Shown here: positions 17,572 to 28,000 of the stretch, one piece after another | Numbering within the stretch: the first letter of the stretch is position 1 | Layout of the letters: the number at the start of each line of letters is the position of its first letter | Origin: Bacillota bacterium | GTDB lineage: Bacteria; Bacillota; Limnochordia; Darwinibacteriales; Darwinibacteriaceae | Length of the DNA: 43,407 bases | Reading direction: 5' to 3' | Assembly: GCA_012840725.1 (NCBI GenBank) | Contig: DURQ01000054.1 | Span: forward strand, 1-43,407 | Notes under the pieces: model-generated | The model's database searches: none | What the model saw: the letters and a program-made list of their open reading frames with translations, nothing else | Told to the model about the DNA's origin: nothing | Translations under genes and position numbers: made by a program

Positions 17572-18093
17572 CTAATCCCCACGGTTCCAGGTTACGATCT
17601 CTTCAAGGTTCTTGCGTTTCTTCACAGGAACCGGTCCTTCGCCCGGGTATCCCAGAGGGATGAGCACAACGGGCTCCAGATTCTGCGGCAGATTGAGAGC
17701 GCTGCGCACTTTATCAGCATCGAAGGCGCACACCCAGCAGGTTCCCAGCTCCAGCTCGGCTGCGGCCAGGATCAGGTGATCAACGGCGATGGCTACATCG
17801 ACATCGCAGTGGTCCTTGCCATCACGGCGCTTCCAGGACTGCCCATGGTCCCCGCAGGCCACGATGATCACCGGTGCCGTGCGCATCCATTCACCGCGAT
17901 AGGCCTCCCAGATTTCTTCCTTTAGGTCTTGGTCAGTGACCACAAAAAAGCGCCAAGGTTGGTAGTTCACGGCACTGGGCGCCAGCCTGGCCGCTTCCAG
18001 GACTCGCAGGATCTTCTCCTTTTCCACGGGCTGCTGGCTGTAGCTGCGCACCGAATAACGGGCAGCGGCCAGATCCAAAAACGAGCTCCACAT
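17572..18093 (-). CDS. Nitroreductase-family flavoprotein
   Basis: FMN-dependent NAD(P)H oxidoreductase of 173 residues, a short one-domain form. It has the N-terminal RYSVRSY motif for FMN phosphate binding, APSAVNYQPWRF for the flavin site, and a C-terminal LIPLGYPGE strand. The substrate is unknown; members reduce nitro groups, quinones or flavins. The ATG follows GGGGG at seven bases. It begins 12 bases after the diguanylate cyclase gene, so the two are cotranscribed. Its frame continues past the stop into a RING-like ribbon. Confidence 0.88.
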   Translation of the reverse strand: MWSSFLDLAAARYSVRSYSQQPVEKEKILRVLEAARLAPSAVNYQPWRFFVVTDQDLKEEIWEAYRGEWMRTAPVIIVACGDHGQSWKRRDGKDHCDVDVAIAVDHLILAAAELELGTCWVCAFDADKVRSALNLPQNLEPVVLIPLGYPGEGPVPVKKRKNLEEIVTWNRGD

Positions 18094-18105
18094 GGTGCAT
18101 CCCCC

Positions 18106-19443
18106 TTAAGCGTCTTTTTCTCCGCGGGCTTTGGTCACCCGCTTAAATTCATACAACCGCCTATCGGCCCTGTTCAAGGCGTCCAGGTAGCTGGCATCGC
18201 CGGGTTGGAAACGGGAAGCCCCCAGCGATATGCTGGTCCGGACCCTTTCTCCTCCAAACTGGAACTCGAGGGCGGAGACGGATCGAACGATCCGCTTAGC
18301 CAGCTTCTCTTCGTTGGCCTTCGGAGCCACAATCACGAACTCATCGCCTGCCCAGCGGATCACCTCGCCAGAACTCCCAACCACTCTCTCCACTTCGGCG
18401 GACAGCGCCTGCAGGACCTGGTCCCCTGCCGAGTGCCCGAAGGTATCGTTGATCTTTTTCAGGCTGTCAACGTCGCACATGAAGATCACAGGGCTTTCTT
18501 CCCCCGCTTGGAACTCCTCAAATGACGAACCCAGCAGCGCAACTCCGCTCCGACGGCTCTTGGCGCCGGTGAGGAGATCGATGCTTACCTCCTGAACAAG
18601 CTGAGCTGTGTGGCTGCGGAAATAGAGGTATTCGGCGAGCAGCACCAGGCCCAACGCGGTTACGACCACCAGCACCAAGATCAGCACCAGCCGCAGGGAA
18701 AGCAGAACGGCCAGCTTGCCGCCGGCCTGGGCCGTTTCTTCCGCATAGCGCTCCAGTTCTTCTCTGTGAACCCCCATGGCGATCACCAGGTTCAGGTCCT
18801 CTAACCTTTGGGTGTAGGCAAGCTCGTCACCGCCTTCGGGACCTGGTGGTGCCTGGCTGATGGAAACCCAGGTTCCGCTGCCCAGTTCCAGCTCTGCAAC
18901 CATCTGCCGTATTCGATCCTTTATGGCGGCGTCCACCGCGCTCCTGGGTACACCCCACAGAGCAGCTAACTCACCCTGCGCGAGTCCATCATAGTACAGC
19001 AGGTCCTCGAAGGGCTCGTCCACCTGCAGCTGTCCCCTCTGGTAGATGATCTCACCCGTGGCGCGGTTCCAGAGCGCCGCAGTAAGGGAGGGTTCAGCCT
19101 CCATGAGAGACGCTAAAAAGCGCGGGAAATCCTCCTCTGAGAGATCCATGCCCAGCTCCAGCAGCCTGTGCCGGTCCTGGACAAGGGTCTGCCAGGCCAG
19201 CTCTTCAGACTTTTTCAGAGCGTCGATTTCCCGTACCAGATTCTTTACGGTCGTCTGCAGAAAGTCCAGTTTGATCTCGGCTACGGCACGTTCCGTCTCA
19301 GCCAGATAGATGGCGGCCACATGCTGAAAAGACCACCAGAACGCGAGACCACTGGCAGCACAGATCAGCAGCACTAAAATGGCCATGACAATATTATGGT
19401 TGTGCCTGTCTGAAGGCACCACCCTGCGCTGCTTGGCCTTCAT
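18106..19443 (-). CDS. Membrane diguanylate cyclase (GGDEF)
   Basis: 445 residues: a membrane segment at about 18-37, an extracytoplasmic sensor of roughly 200 residues, a second segment (VLLSLRLVLILVLVVVTALG) and a C-terminal GGDEF domain. The signature is RWAGDEF, an AGDEF variant seen in active enzymes, and the Mg-binding FMCDVDSLKKINDTFGH is intact; no inhibitory RxxD site precedes it. Expected reaction: two GTP to cyclic di-GMP, tuned by an outside signal. Start: ATG at 19443 with AGGG seven bases upstream; the TTG at 19497 has no such support. Two EAL proteins in the window would oppose it. Confidence 0.88.
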   Translation of the reverse strand: MKAKQRRVVPSDRHNHNIVMAILVLLICAASGLAFWWSFQHVAAIYLAETERAVAEIKLDFLQTTVKNLVREIDALKKSEELAWQTLVQDRHRLLELGMDLSEEDFPRFLASLMEAEPSLTAALWNRATGEIIYQRGQLQVDEPFEDLLYYDGLAQGELAALWGVPRSAVDAAIKDRIRQMVAELELGSGTWVSISQAPPGPEGGDELAYTQRLEDLNLVIAMGVHREELERYAEETAQAGGKLAVLLSLRLVLILVLVVVTALGLVLLAEYLYFRSHTAQLVQEVSIDLLTGAKSRRSGVALLGSSFEEFQAGEESPVIFMCDVDSLKKINDTFGHSAGDQVLQALSAEVERVVGSSGEVIRWAGDEFVIVAPKANEEKLAKRIVRSVSALEFQFGGERVRTSISLGASRFQPGDASYLDALNRADRRLYEFKRVTKARGEKDA

Positions 19444-19522
19444 TCCGCAACCCTTCTTACCCCCGGAATATCTGCTGCACCTATTCACCAACACCAAGCG
19501 GTTTCCCTGCCGGAACCACTGG

Positions 19523-20326
19523 CTAGTCTTCTGGCTGTATCAACACAATTTCATACACGCTCGACCAGAGCTTGCCCGTGACAACGATCCGCCCCGTATC
19601 TGGGTCGTAAGCGATCCCGTTCAACACATCGGCCCCTGGGTTCTTCTGCGGTTCTTCGGCGGCGAGCTCGGAAAGATCGATCCAGCCCAGAACCTCGCCG
19701 TTTGATGGATCAATCCGGCAGATCCGGCTGGTCAACCAGACATTGGCCCAGATCTCTCCCGCCACATACTCCAGTTCATTTAGGAAAAGAACATCTCCGC
19801 CAGCAGCCTTCACCCGTACGCGGCCCACTGTTTCCAGGGTCTCGGGATCGAGAAAGCGGAGAACGCTGGAACCATCGCTCATAATCAGGTGAGTTCCATC
19901 GGTGGTCAGGCCCCACCCTTCTCCCTGGTAGGTAAACTCGCCCACCTTCTCCAGATTATCCAGTTCAAAGATCAAGCCCGTCCCCTCGCGCCAGGTCAGC
20001 TGGAAAACCCTTCCGTTCAGGACAGCCGCGCCTTCCCCAAAAAAGCCGGCATCGAGTTCAACGCTCTGCAGCACTGCGCCATCTTCCAAGCGCACGCGCC
20101 GCAGGGACGATTCTCCATAGAGCCCCGTACTCTCGTAGAGAAATCCGTTCCAGAAGAACAACCCCTGAGTGAAAGCGGAGCTGTCATGGGGATAGCGCTG
20201 CACCACTTCTACCTGGTACAACGGTTCCGCGGCCAAGCTGGTGGAGAAGGCAGCGCCCAGCGCGAGGATCAGGACTGCCAGGTTACAGCACAGGACCGAC
20301 TGCCTTTCAGTCCTCAACCACTCCAT
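19523..20326 (-). CDS. Glutaminyl-peptide cyclotransferase, plant/bacterial type
   Basis: 267 residues with an N-terminal signal-like segment (LAVLILALGAAFSTSLAAEP) and a five-bladed propeller fold of glutamine cyclotransferases. Family motifs are clear: HDSSAFTQGLFFWNGFLYESTG, EGWGLTTDG, DGSSVLRFLDPET, LNELEYVAGEIWANVW and LNGIAYDP. It should convert N-terminal glutamine of exported proteins to pyroglutamate. The ATG at 20326 lies inside the end of the PII-like gene (20-base overlap) close behind AGGAGG, so the two are probably coupled. Confidence 0.88.
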   Translation of the reverse strand: MEWLRTERQSVLCCNLAVLILALGAAFSTSLAAEPLYQVEVVQRYPHDSSAFTQGLFFWNGFLYESTGLYGESSLRRVRLEDGAVLQSVELDAGFFGEGAAVLNGRVFQLTWREGTGLIFELDNLEKVGEFTYQGEGWGLTTDGTHLIMSDGSSVLRFLDPETLETVGRVRVKAAGGDVLFLNELEYVAGEIWANVWLTSRICRIDPSNGEVLGWIDLSELAAEEPQKNPGADVLNGIAYDPDTGRIVVTGKLWSSVYEIVLIQPED

Positions 20327-20978
20327 AGACCTCCTGCACCTCCTGGACGAAGATGATGCCCTTACCCGGCTCATCGATCTGGAGTTCGTCCCGCACCGCC
20401 AACACGATCTTGTCAGCCAGCTGCGGACGGGCCAAGATCAGCACCATTTCCTTCTCCGGTTCTATCTCCAGGTTCAAAAACCTGCTGGTTTCGTGGATGC
20501 TGGACCCGCGGGCGTTGATAATCGTGCCGCCCTTGGCGCCGGCGGCCTTCGCCGCATCCATCACCGCTTCGCCCTTTCCTTTGTCAACCACGACAAAGAC
20601 TGCTCGGTACATGCTGCCTGCACCTCCATCCTGGGTCCTAAACTCGTAAGCGTAGCTGCCGGTTCCGAGAAACGCGCCCAATGGCATGGAGAAGGCGATG
20701 CCGTGCTTGGGCTTTTTCAGATGCAGTTCGTCGGCGAACATCTTAAGAGCATTGCGGCCGAGCAGCTTTTCGGCAACGAGGAACACGATCTCTTTGCGGG
20801 TATCTGTTAAGCCCAAAAGCTCTGCCAGGCGCCCGGTCACGGTCCCCCGGCCCAGGGCGATCGTTCCCCCGCTGATGCCGTTCTTTTTGGCCATGGTCAC
20901 GACTCTGCTGCCGAGACCGAAGTCCACGATCACACAGAGCAGCTCATACTGTCTGCCGCCCGTGTTCGGTGCAGTCAT
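20307..20978 (-). CDS. Tandem PII-like regulatory protein
   Basis: 223 residues made of two PII-like halves: the first runs from ELLCVIVDFGLGSRVV to about 105, the second from YRAVFVVVDKGKGEAVMDAA to the end. Each half has the signal-protein strand and a Gly-rich stretch (NGISGGTIALGRG, AGAKGGTIINARG) at the place of the nucleotide-binding loop. It lies 16 bases after a DUF1538 permease gene, a known pairing, and probably gates that permease in response to nucleotides. AAGGAG is placed well before the ATG. Confidence 0.85.
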   Translation of the reverse strand: MTAPNTGGRQYELLCVIVDFGLGSRVVTMAKKNGISGGTIALGRGTVTGRLAELLGLTDTRKEIVFLVAEKLLGRNALKMFADELHLKKPKHGIAFSMPLGAFLGTGSYAYEFRTQDGGAGSMYRAVFVVVDKGKGEAVMDAAKAAGAKGGTIINARGSSIHETSRFLNLEIEPEKEMVLILARPQLADKIVLAVRDELQIDEPGKGIIFVQEVQEVYGVVED

Positions 20979-20994
20979 CTACCTCAACTCCTTG

Positions 20995-22473
20995 TCACTT
21001 GGACTGAACCCGAAAGAGAACACCCAGAGCAAGCAGCGTCACAATTCCAGCCATGGCAACGAGCGCGATCATGCCCAGCCCGTCCCGCAAGAGGTCCGCT
21101 CCTGGAAAGGCCCCGGCTGCCCCTTGGATGAACGCCAGGATAAAGGTGGTCGTGAGCGGGCCCGTTGCCACGCTCCCCGCATCAAAGCCTATGCCCACAA
21201 ACAGATTGGGTGCGAAACGCAGGAGGATAAGGGCTGCTGCGTACCCGGGCAGCAGCAGGTGCCAGAGGGTGAGCCCTGGCAGCAGTATGCGGACTGCAGA
21301 AAGAAGGATTGCCAGTCCAACCCCGGAGGCCAGCGAAAGGGCGACGACGCGGCCCTTCACCGAACCAGCAGTCACCTCTTCGATCTGGCGGTTCAGCACA
21401 TAAACGGAAGGCTCGGCCAAGACTGTGACGAACCCCAAGGCAAAGGAAGTCATCAGCAGCCAGATCCTATTGTCCAGAGACGCCAGACGATAACCCAGCT
21501 GGCTGCCGAGCTCCATGAAGCCTCCATCCACGCCCACGAAGAACAGAAACGTGCCCAGCAGCGTGTAGATGAAACCCTTCAGCATGCGCTGAAACTGCTT
21601 TTTCTCCAACTTGAGAAGAACCCGCTGCAAAATGAGGAAGGAGACGGCCAGCGGGAGCAGTGCCACAATACTGCTGCGCACCGCCTGCGGCGCCACACCC
21701 CAGAAGGGGCCCATAACTGAACCCACTTCAGCCGTGGTCGGTTCCAGGCTGATCAGTGGGTATTCCCTGATGGGCTTCAGGATATTCATGATCATAACTC
21801 CCAAGATGGGACCTACGGCGCCTGCACCAACGAGGCCGAAACTGTCCTCTTCCGCCTGCTTGCTGTCCTTGCGCAGCTTGGAGATGCCCACGGCCAGGGC
21901 CATTATGAAGGGAACAACTAAGATACCGGTGACCGAGCCCGAGGAGTCAAAGCCGATGGCCAGGAACTCGGGCGAACTGCGCGCCGTGATCCATGCGAGC
22001 ACAAGGATGGCCGCGTAGGCGATGGTGAAAAAGAGCCGCATGGAGGTGTGGAGAAAGACCCGGGCATAGCCCAGGGCGATCATGATGGCAAACCCGGCTG
22101 GGATCACTGCCAGAAGCAGTGAAGAGGATATACCCCCGGCGGTGACGTACTCTATCTGGCCGACCAACACCAGCAGGCCTGGTTCCGCCATGGATACGAA
22201 AAAGCCGAGCAGGCCTCCTGCCAGCAGGAAGATCCACAGTTTGCTTGTCTTAACGAGGGAAGAACCGGTCTTTTCGCCAAAGGGTGAGATGCCGAGATCT
22301 ACACCTGCAAAGAAGACCGAGAGTCCTACGATGAGCGCTGCGGCACCAGCTAGAAACCGCAGCAAGACCGGGGCGGTCAGCGGCGCCAGGGTGAAGTTTA
22401 GTATGAGGACGATGATGACAATCGGTAAAACAGCTTGGGTGTTGCTTTTCAGATAACTAACAAGTATGTTCAA
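20995..22473 (-). CDS. DUF1538-family membrane protein
   Basis: Polytopic membrane protein of 492 residues with an internal duplication: residues about 10-230 and 260-480 repeat the same plan (FFAGVDLGISPFGEK / FFVGVDGGFMELGSQ; SMAEPGLLVLVGQIEYVTAG / VLAEPSVYVLNRQIEEVTAG; IGFDSSGSVTGIL / IGFDAGSVATGPL). DUF1538 proteins are likely transporters of unknown substrate. The start is TTG with GAGGTGG five or so bases upstream. First gene of an operon with the PII-like protein, glutaminyl cyclase, diguanylate cyclase and nitroreductase. Confidence 0.88.
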   Translation of the reverse strand: MNILVSYLKSNTQAVLPIVIIVLILNFTLAPLTAPVLLRFLAGAAALIVGLSVFFAGVDLGISPFGEKTGSSLVKTSKLWIFLLAGGLLGFFVSMAEPGLLVLVGQIEYVTAGGISSSLLLAVIPAGFAIMIALGYARVFLHTSMRLFFTIAYAAILVLAWITARSSPEFLAIGFDSSGSVTGILVVPFIMALAVGISKLRKDSKQAEEDSFGLVGAGAVGPILGVMIMNILKPIREYPLISLEPTTAEVGSVMGPFWGVAPQAVRSSIVALLPLAVSFLILQRVLLKLEKKQFQRMLKGFIYTLLGTFLFFVGVDGGFMELGSQLGYRLASLDNRIWLLMTSFALGFVTVLAEPSVYVLNRQIEEVTAGSVKGRVVALSLASGVGLAILLSAVRILLPGLTLWHLLLPGYAAALILLRFAPNLFVGIGFDAGSVATGPLTTTFILAFIQGAAGAFPGADLLRDGLGMIALVAMAGIVTLLALGVLFRVQSK

Positions 22474-22569
22474 CCAACCACCTCGCTCTTGATGTAATCG
22501 CTCTTGGGGTTAAAGGGTGAGAAGGGCTCCCAGCAGCGCTTTAGGTGGCGTTGCTTTCGCAGACGCGCC

Positions 22570-22598
22570 AAAAAAGCTGTAGGCTGCTGCCGGCAGCT
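22570..22598 (-). terminator. Terminator of the cytoplasmic EAL gene
   Basis: Two stacked helices AGCTG/CAGCT and GGC/GCC with a 4-base loop, then TTTTTT on the minus strand, 27 bases past the stop at 22625. Confidence 0.75.
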
Positions 22599-22624
22599 AG
22601 GAACCCTCTTCTGCTGTCCCTATT

Positions 22625-24997
22625 CTATGGGCGGGCGTACCGTTCGTCAAGCAAGCGGACAGCAGCTGCCGCACTCACCGGCCTGGAGAACAAGAAGCCT
22701 TGGAGGAAATCGCAGTTGTGCTTGATGAGGTAGTCCCTCTGAACCTCCTGCTCCACGCCCTCCGCGACCACGCTGTGCCCAAGGCGGTGGGCCATGGAGA
22801 TAATATCTCCTGCAATGACCTGGTTTCCTTCCGGCGTCGTGACGCGGTCGATGAAACTCTTGTGGATCTTCAGGCAGTTCACATTCAGCTCCTGTTCCCG
22901 TGCAAGCGACGAATAACCCGTGCCGAAATCGTCGATGGCGATAGTTATGCCAACCTGCTTCAGAACGGCCAGCTTCTCGTTGATAGATGCGTAGTTCTGG
23001 GCAAAAACAGACTCGGTGATCTCCAGGCAGAGCTGGGAGGGCTCAATGCCCGCTTCACTTATGATCTCCAGAACCTCGTCGACAAAATCATCCTGAGCAA
23101 GCTGGATGGCGGAGACGTTGATGGAGATGGTATGACCCTTGTGCCCCCTGGCTTCCAGGACGCGCAGGAAGGCGCAGGCCTTGCGGGCAATCTGCTTGCC
23201 GATGGGTACGATCAGCTGGCTCTCCTCAGCGAGGGGTATGAACTCGCCAGGAGAAACGATGCCCAAAGCTCCCCCGTCCAGCCGCGCCAGCGCCTCAAAG
23301 GCGTAGATCTCGTCGGTGTCTGCATCGATGATCGGCTGGTATTCCAAAAAGAGGGCATCTTCCCGGCCTCCGTATGCCACATCGAAGAGAATCTCCTCGA
23401 TCTCGCTCAGCCTGTTCAGCTCCGCGGCCATGTCCTCGTCGAAGAAACGGTAGGCAAAGGGCCTCGTGCGATCAGCACGCTCGGCGCTGATCCCCGCGTG
23501 GTGGATCAAGTCCTCTGGCTCAACCGCCTCGTCCTCGATCTGGCGGATGCCGATGCCGCAGCCGTAGGTACTGACAATATCCACGCTCTTCAGGGTCTCG
23601 ACCAGTTCAGCGCAGAACTGAACCAGTTTGCCCCGGCTGAGGGGTTCCTGGATGTAGAAGGCGAAGCGGCCATAGGCAGCGTTGTACAAGCTGCGGGTTG
23701 GGGTACAGTGGGCGGCCAGGCGCTGGGCTACGCTTCTCAACAGAAACTCGCAGAAGCTGAAGCCGTAGATCGCGTTGATCGTGTTGATCCTGCGCATGTT
23801 GAGGAGGACTACGGCACGGCTTGGGTAACGCCCGCTTTTGCCGTCCTCATCCATCACCGCCCGCAGAGCTCGGCGGTTAGGCAGCCCCGTGAGCATATCC
23901 AGCTCGCTCATCCTCTTGAGCTGGAGTTCACTCTGTTTGCGCTCAGTAATATCTATGATGATCCCCTCGAGGGCTTCCACCTCACCGCGGTCATTGAAGA
24001 CACCCTGACCCATCTCCAGAACCCATTTGCGCTCGCCGCGAGCAGTGATGATTTCATACTCATACTCAAAAGATCTCTTCTCGGGCAGCACTTCCTGCCA
24101 TTTCTCCCAGAGAGCCTCGCGGTATTCGGGCGCAATTAGATCGTTGAAAGACAGGTCGCGGTTGTACAGCAGGCTTTCTGCGGGATAGCCCGTCAGAGGC
24201 TCGCAGCCTTCCGAAACAAACTGCATGGTCCAGGCCCGGTCCAGGAGACAGCGGTAGGCCATGCCGGGAAGGTTCTTGAGCAGGACTCCCTTACTGCGTT
24301 CGCTCTCGGAAAGACGTTCCTCCACTTTCTTGCGGTCGGTGATGTCCTTGATGAGCAGGATGGTCTTTCTTCCTGCATTCCCAGGGAGCTCGTAGGGTGC
24401 AGCCGTCATCTCCACCCAGACCAGAGATCCGTCGGGCTTGATCAGGCGCTGCTCCATGCTGTAATTCGAGATAAGGCCCTTCTCCAGCAGCCGCTGCTGA
24501 ACACTGCCTTGAACCGCATCCTCTGGATGGAGCACCTTTTCCCAGCCAAGTTTGGTCAGATCAACCCGGGAACGGCCTGTGATGCGGAGAAAGGCCTGGT
24601 TGACAATGGGAAAGAAGCTGTCGTAAGCATCGGCAGGTTCTGCGGACAATCCTACTGCGATACCCAGCGAATGCTGGCTGAAAATGGCATTGAGGAGGGC
24701 GGCGTGGTGGGGGTGAGCGCTGGTGAGCGCCTGCTGCAGCCCCTCTTCGTCATTGATCAGCGCCACCGGGATGCTGAGCGGACCGACGGCGGCCTCCAGC
24801 TGCTTGGCCAGATCATAGCCATCGAGGTCCCCCTGCTGGCGGCAGATAACGATCAAGTAGATATCGCTGTTCTTTTGAATCTCGGCGGCAGCTTCTGCCA
24901 CGGTACTGGTCGCGATAGTCTCGAATCCACCCAGGGCACCTCGCTGCTCTTCTAGGCCTGGGAGGCAGTCTCCCACGATCAGAATCTTCCCCGGCAT
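22625..24997 (-). CDS. PAS-PAS-GGDEF(degenerate)-EAL cyclic di-GMP phosphodiesterase
   Basis: 790 residues, no membrane segment. The N-terminal 120 residues resemble a receiver domain (KILIVGD, DGYDLAKQLE), but the usual phospho-acceptor Asp is absent. Two PAS domains follow, each ending in the DITxRK linker. The GGDEF domain is dead: AYGRF stands where GGDEF should be. The EAL domain is intact: EALARLD, INVSAIQL, CLEITES, DDFGTGYSS and AEGVE. It should hydrolyse cyclic di-GMP, with the PAS domains sensing a ligand or redox state. The ATG at 24997 with GAGGGG seven bases upstream is preferred over an upstream in-frame start at 25036. Confidence 0.9.
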   Translation of the reverse strand: MPGKILIVGDCLPGLEEQRGALGGFETIATSTVAEAAAEIQKNSDIYLIVICRQQGDLDGYDLAKQLEAAVGPLSIPVALINDEEGLQQALTSAHPHHAALLNAIFSQHSLGIAVGLSAEPADAYDSFFPIVNQAFLRITGRSRVDLTKLGWEKVLHPEDAVQGSVQQRLLEKGLISNYSMEQRLIKPDGSLVWVEMTAAPYELPGNAGRKTILLIKDITDRKKVEERLSESERSKGVLLKNLPGMAYRCLLDRAWTMQFVSEGCEPLTGYPAESLLYNRDLSFNDLIAPEYREALWEKWQEVLPEKRSFEYEYEIITARGERKWVLEMGQGVFNDRGEVEALEGIIIDITERKQSELQLKRMSELDMLTGLPNRRALRAVMDEDGKSGRYPSRAVVLLNMRRINTINAIYGFSFCEFLLRSVAQRLAAHCTPTRSLYNAAYGRFAFYIQEPLSRGKLVQFCAELVETLKSVDIVSTYGCGIGIRQIEDEAVEPEDLIHHAGISAERADRTRPFAYRFFDEDMAAELNRLSEIEEILFDVAYGGREDALFLEYQPIIDADTDEIYAFEALARLDGGALGIVSPGEFIPLAEESQLIVPIGKQIARKACAFLRVLEARGHKGHTISINVSAIQLAQDDFVDEVLEIISEAGIEPSQLCLEITESVFAQNYASINEKLAVLKQVGITIAIDDFGTGYSSLAREQELNVNCLKIHKSFIDRVTTPEGNQVIAGDIISMAHRLGHSVVAEGVEQEVQRDYLIKHNCDFLQGFLFSRPVSAAAAVRLLDERYARP

Positions 24998-25095
24998 GCT
25001 AACGCCCCTCTCCAACGGTAAAAACAATGTTGCCACTCAAGTTAGTTCCACATCAACCAGTGTCCTCCTGCCCCAGCTCAGATTTCGGCGTGAAT

Positions 25096-28000
25096 TCATG
25101 CAAGCTGCTGGGAGAGAAGGGGCATCTGCTCCGGGACTTCTCCCAAGCAGTGGACGGCAAGTTTGTCCGCTGGCAGGATGCTCTGGGCCTGCTGCACCAA
25201 GGCCAGATGATGGGTGAACAAAATAACCTGCGTCCTCTCGGCCAGCTGGGCGAGGACACCTAGCGCTGCCCCGCTCCGGAAGTCATCGAAGTTGACCAGC
25301 AGGTCATCGGCGATGAACGGCAGAGGTTCGCCTTGATCGAGGAAGTTCTCGATCGCAGCCAGACGGAGAGCTAAATAGAGCTGGTCTTGAGTACCATCGC
25401 TCATCCCTTCCACTCCGACCAAGTCTCCTCCCCGCAGGCCCTTGATGACAGGCCTGCCCTGCTGATCATAGTCCGCCACCAGATCCTGGAAGTGATCGGC
25501 GGTGAGCTGAGCAAACAGCCGTCCAGCCCGTTTGAGCACCGGGTCCTGGTACTCTTCCTGATAGCGCTCCACCGCCCGCTGAAGGATCAGGCCAGCAGCC
25601 CGCAGCTGCAGGTATCTCCCGGCGGCCTTAGCCAAGCTGGCCAGGGTCTCCTGGGCCTTTTCGGCAGCCTGGGCGGCCTTCGTTTGGCTTCCCTCCACCT
25701 TTTCGTCATACTCCTTTTTGATCACTCCGAAGCGCTCGTGGAGGTCGTTCTTCTGCTGGCGCCAGCTCTGGATCTCCGCCTCCAGGCGCTCCAACTGGTA
25801 GGCGATGGAATCAAGTTCCACCTCCTGCACCTCGGCCGCCAGCTGCGGCAGGGACAGCCCTCCGCCGCTGAGGAGCAGCTGGTCTTCGAGTTCGCCAAGC
25901 CTTTGCTTCAGCTCCCGCTGCCTCTCCTGCCGGTCGAGCAGTGCGGCCAATTCTTCCTGGGTCTGTACCGCCGCTTCAGCCATCAAATCCTCCAGCCCCG
26001 TCTTGGCCCGTTCCAGCTCAAGATCGAGTTCCGCGAGGCGCTGCTTCTCCGCGTCCAGCTGCCTTTCCTTCTCTCTTCGGGCGGCTTGAGCACTGGTCGC
26101 TTCCCGGCTCAACTCGGCGAGAGTCTCCACCAACCTGTCGGCAGTGAAAACCTCGGGATCCAAGCCGATCTGGCTGGCAGCCTCCGCTGCCTTCCTGCTG
26201 AACGCGGCTGTGAAAACTGCCGCCTTCTCCACCCTTCCCTCTGCCTCCCGCAGCCTCTCCACGAGGTCCAGGAGCTCAGCGGCCGCGGTGAAGAACTGTT
26301 CAGCGCCCTGCACTGTAGTTGCGGGCGGAAGGCCGACTGTCTGCAGCAGCCCCTGCCATTCCTGCTGCCAGGTCTCCCGGGCCGATGAGAGCTCAGCAAG
26401 GCGCGCTTTGGCCTTTTCCGCCTCCGCTTCCTGCTCACGCAGGCGTTCGATCAGGAGGCGGTGTTCGCCCCGGCGCTGCAGTGCTTTCTGGCAGAAAGCC
26501 TCTGCTTGTGTCCTCAGTTCGGACAGGCCGCCTCGAGCTGGCTGACCCACATCGTTTAGGGCAGCTTCCAGCCTCTGGGTGAAGTGCTGAATTCTGCCCT
26601 CGAGTCCGGCTGCATCCCGCTCTGCCGCCAAGGCCTGCTGGTACTTTTCTAAGAGCTTCTGGGTTAGCTCAAGCCACTGCTTCATCTCCTCCGGGCTGCG
26701 TGGCTCGATTTTCACCGGCTCCCAAAGCCCTTTCCACTCTTCGTCAAAGGCGCGCTCCCTTTCGGCCAGACCCGCCAGTTCTGCCTCTCTTTGGCGCAGA
26801 TCCTGTTCGACCCCTTCCTTCTGTTCCTTGAGCGCCTGATAACGAGCAGCCCGGTCAGAAGCGGCCAGAAGTTCGTCTGCGACCCTATCGGCGGCAGCCA
26901 CGCTCTGTTCATATGCCTCCGCCAGGGACTTGTCCCCGGCAAAAGCCATCCGGGCTTCTTGATCGACAGATCCCTGCAGCCAGGCTTTCCGCACCAGCTG
27001 CCAGCCGGTATCCCGATGGTCGCGGCTTTTCTGCAGGTCAGCCTGGGTCGGGATGCCGCCTGTCGCGGCCAGTCTGGACAGTTCTTTGTCCAGGGTGTCC
27101 CGCTGTTTCTGCAGCTCCTGCACGGCCCGGCAGAGATCGCGCCTTTCCTGAGCCAGCTCACCAGCGCGAGCGGCAGAGACGGCAACAGTGGCTGGCAGGG
27201 GCAGTCTTGCTGCGGCCAGGTCTTCCATACTGCCGGTCCAGGGGGTAAGTCCCCGCAGGGCCATTTCCAGCGAAGAACGCAGCGCCTTGGCTTCCTTGAG
27301 TTTTTCGTCGCGGGCCTGCTCCAAATCGCCCGCTCTGTTCAGCTCACTTAAGAGGGAATCCAGCATGGTCGTGTCCGCCAGGGGGCCGAAGTCCTCCAGC
27401 GCTCTGCGTGTGGCCTCGAGTTCAGTGCCTGTCTTAAGCTGATCCTGCCCTGCCGCTGCCAAGTCTGTCTCCAGCGCGCCGAAACGAAGGGCGAGCTCCT
27501 TGGCGGACTCAACGAGGTGCACAGGCAGGCGGAAGCGCTCTATGCCCTCCAGATCATAGGCAGATGGATCCAGTTCCCACAGTTTGTTCAGGGCCTTCTG
27601 CCGGCTCGCATCCGCCTGTTCCTGAAGTTTCGGCAGCTCTTCAGCTGCCTGGCGGTACTGCCCCAGTCCCTGCTGGAGTCCATCAATTGCCGCGGCTTGC
27701 GCCAAGACTTCCTGAGGGACGCTCAACTCGGCGAGTTCCTGTTCCAGCCGTTCCTGACGGCTGACCGTGCTGCGCCTCTCCTCGGCGGCTTGGCGCAGGG
27801 CCGTGGAGTACTCAGCAAAGCGCTCACGGCTGTCTGGGGCTAGTGGCGGCAGACTGCCCAATTCCTCCAGTTCAGCGAGTACGACCTGACGCTGGGCAAA
27901 GATGGGCTTGGTGATGGCGATGCGGTTCAGCTTCTGCTGGCAGCTGACCGCTTCTGCAATCTTCCGCTCCAGCTCTTCCAGCTGCTGTCCCATCTGCTTG

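Noticed and set aside
22700-24139. 479-codon plus-strand frame opposite the EAL gene
   Set aside because: The minus strand encodes obvious PAS, GGDEF and EAL motifs; the opposite frame is low-complexity shadow.
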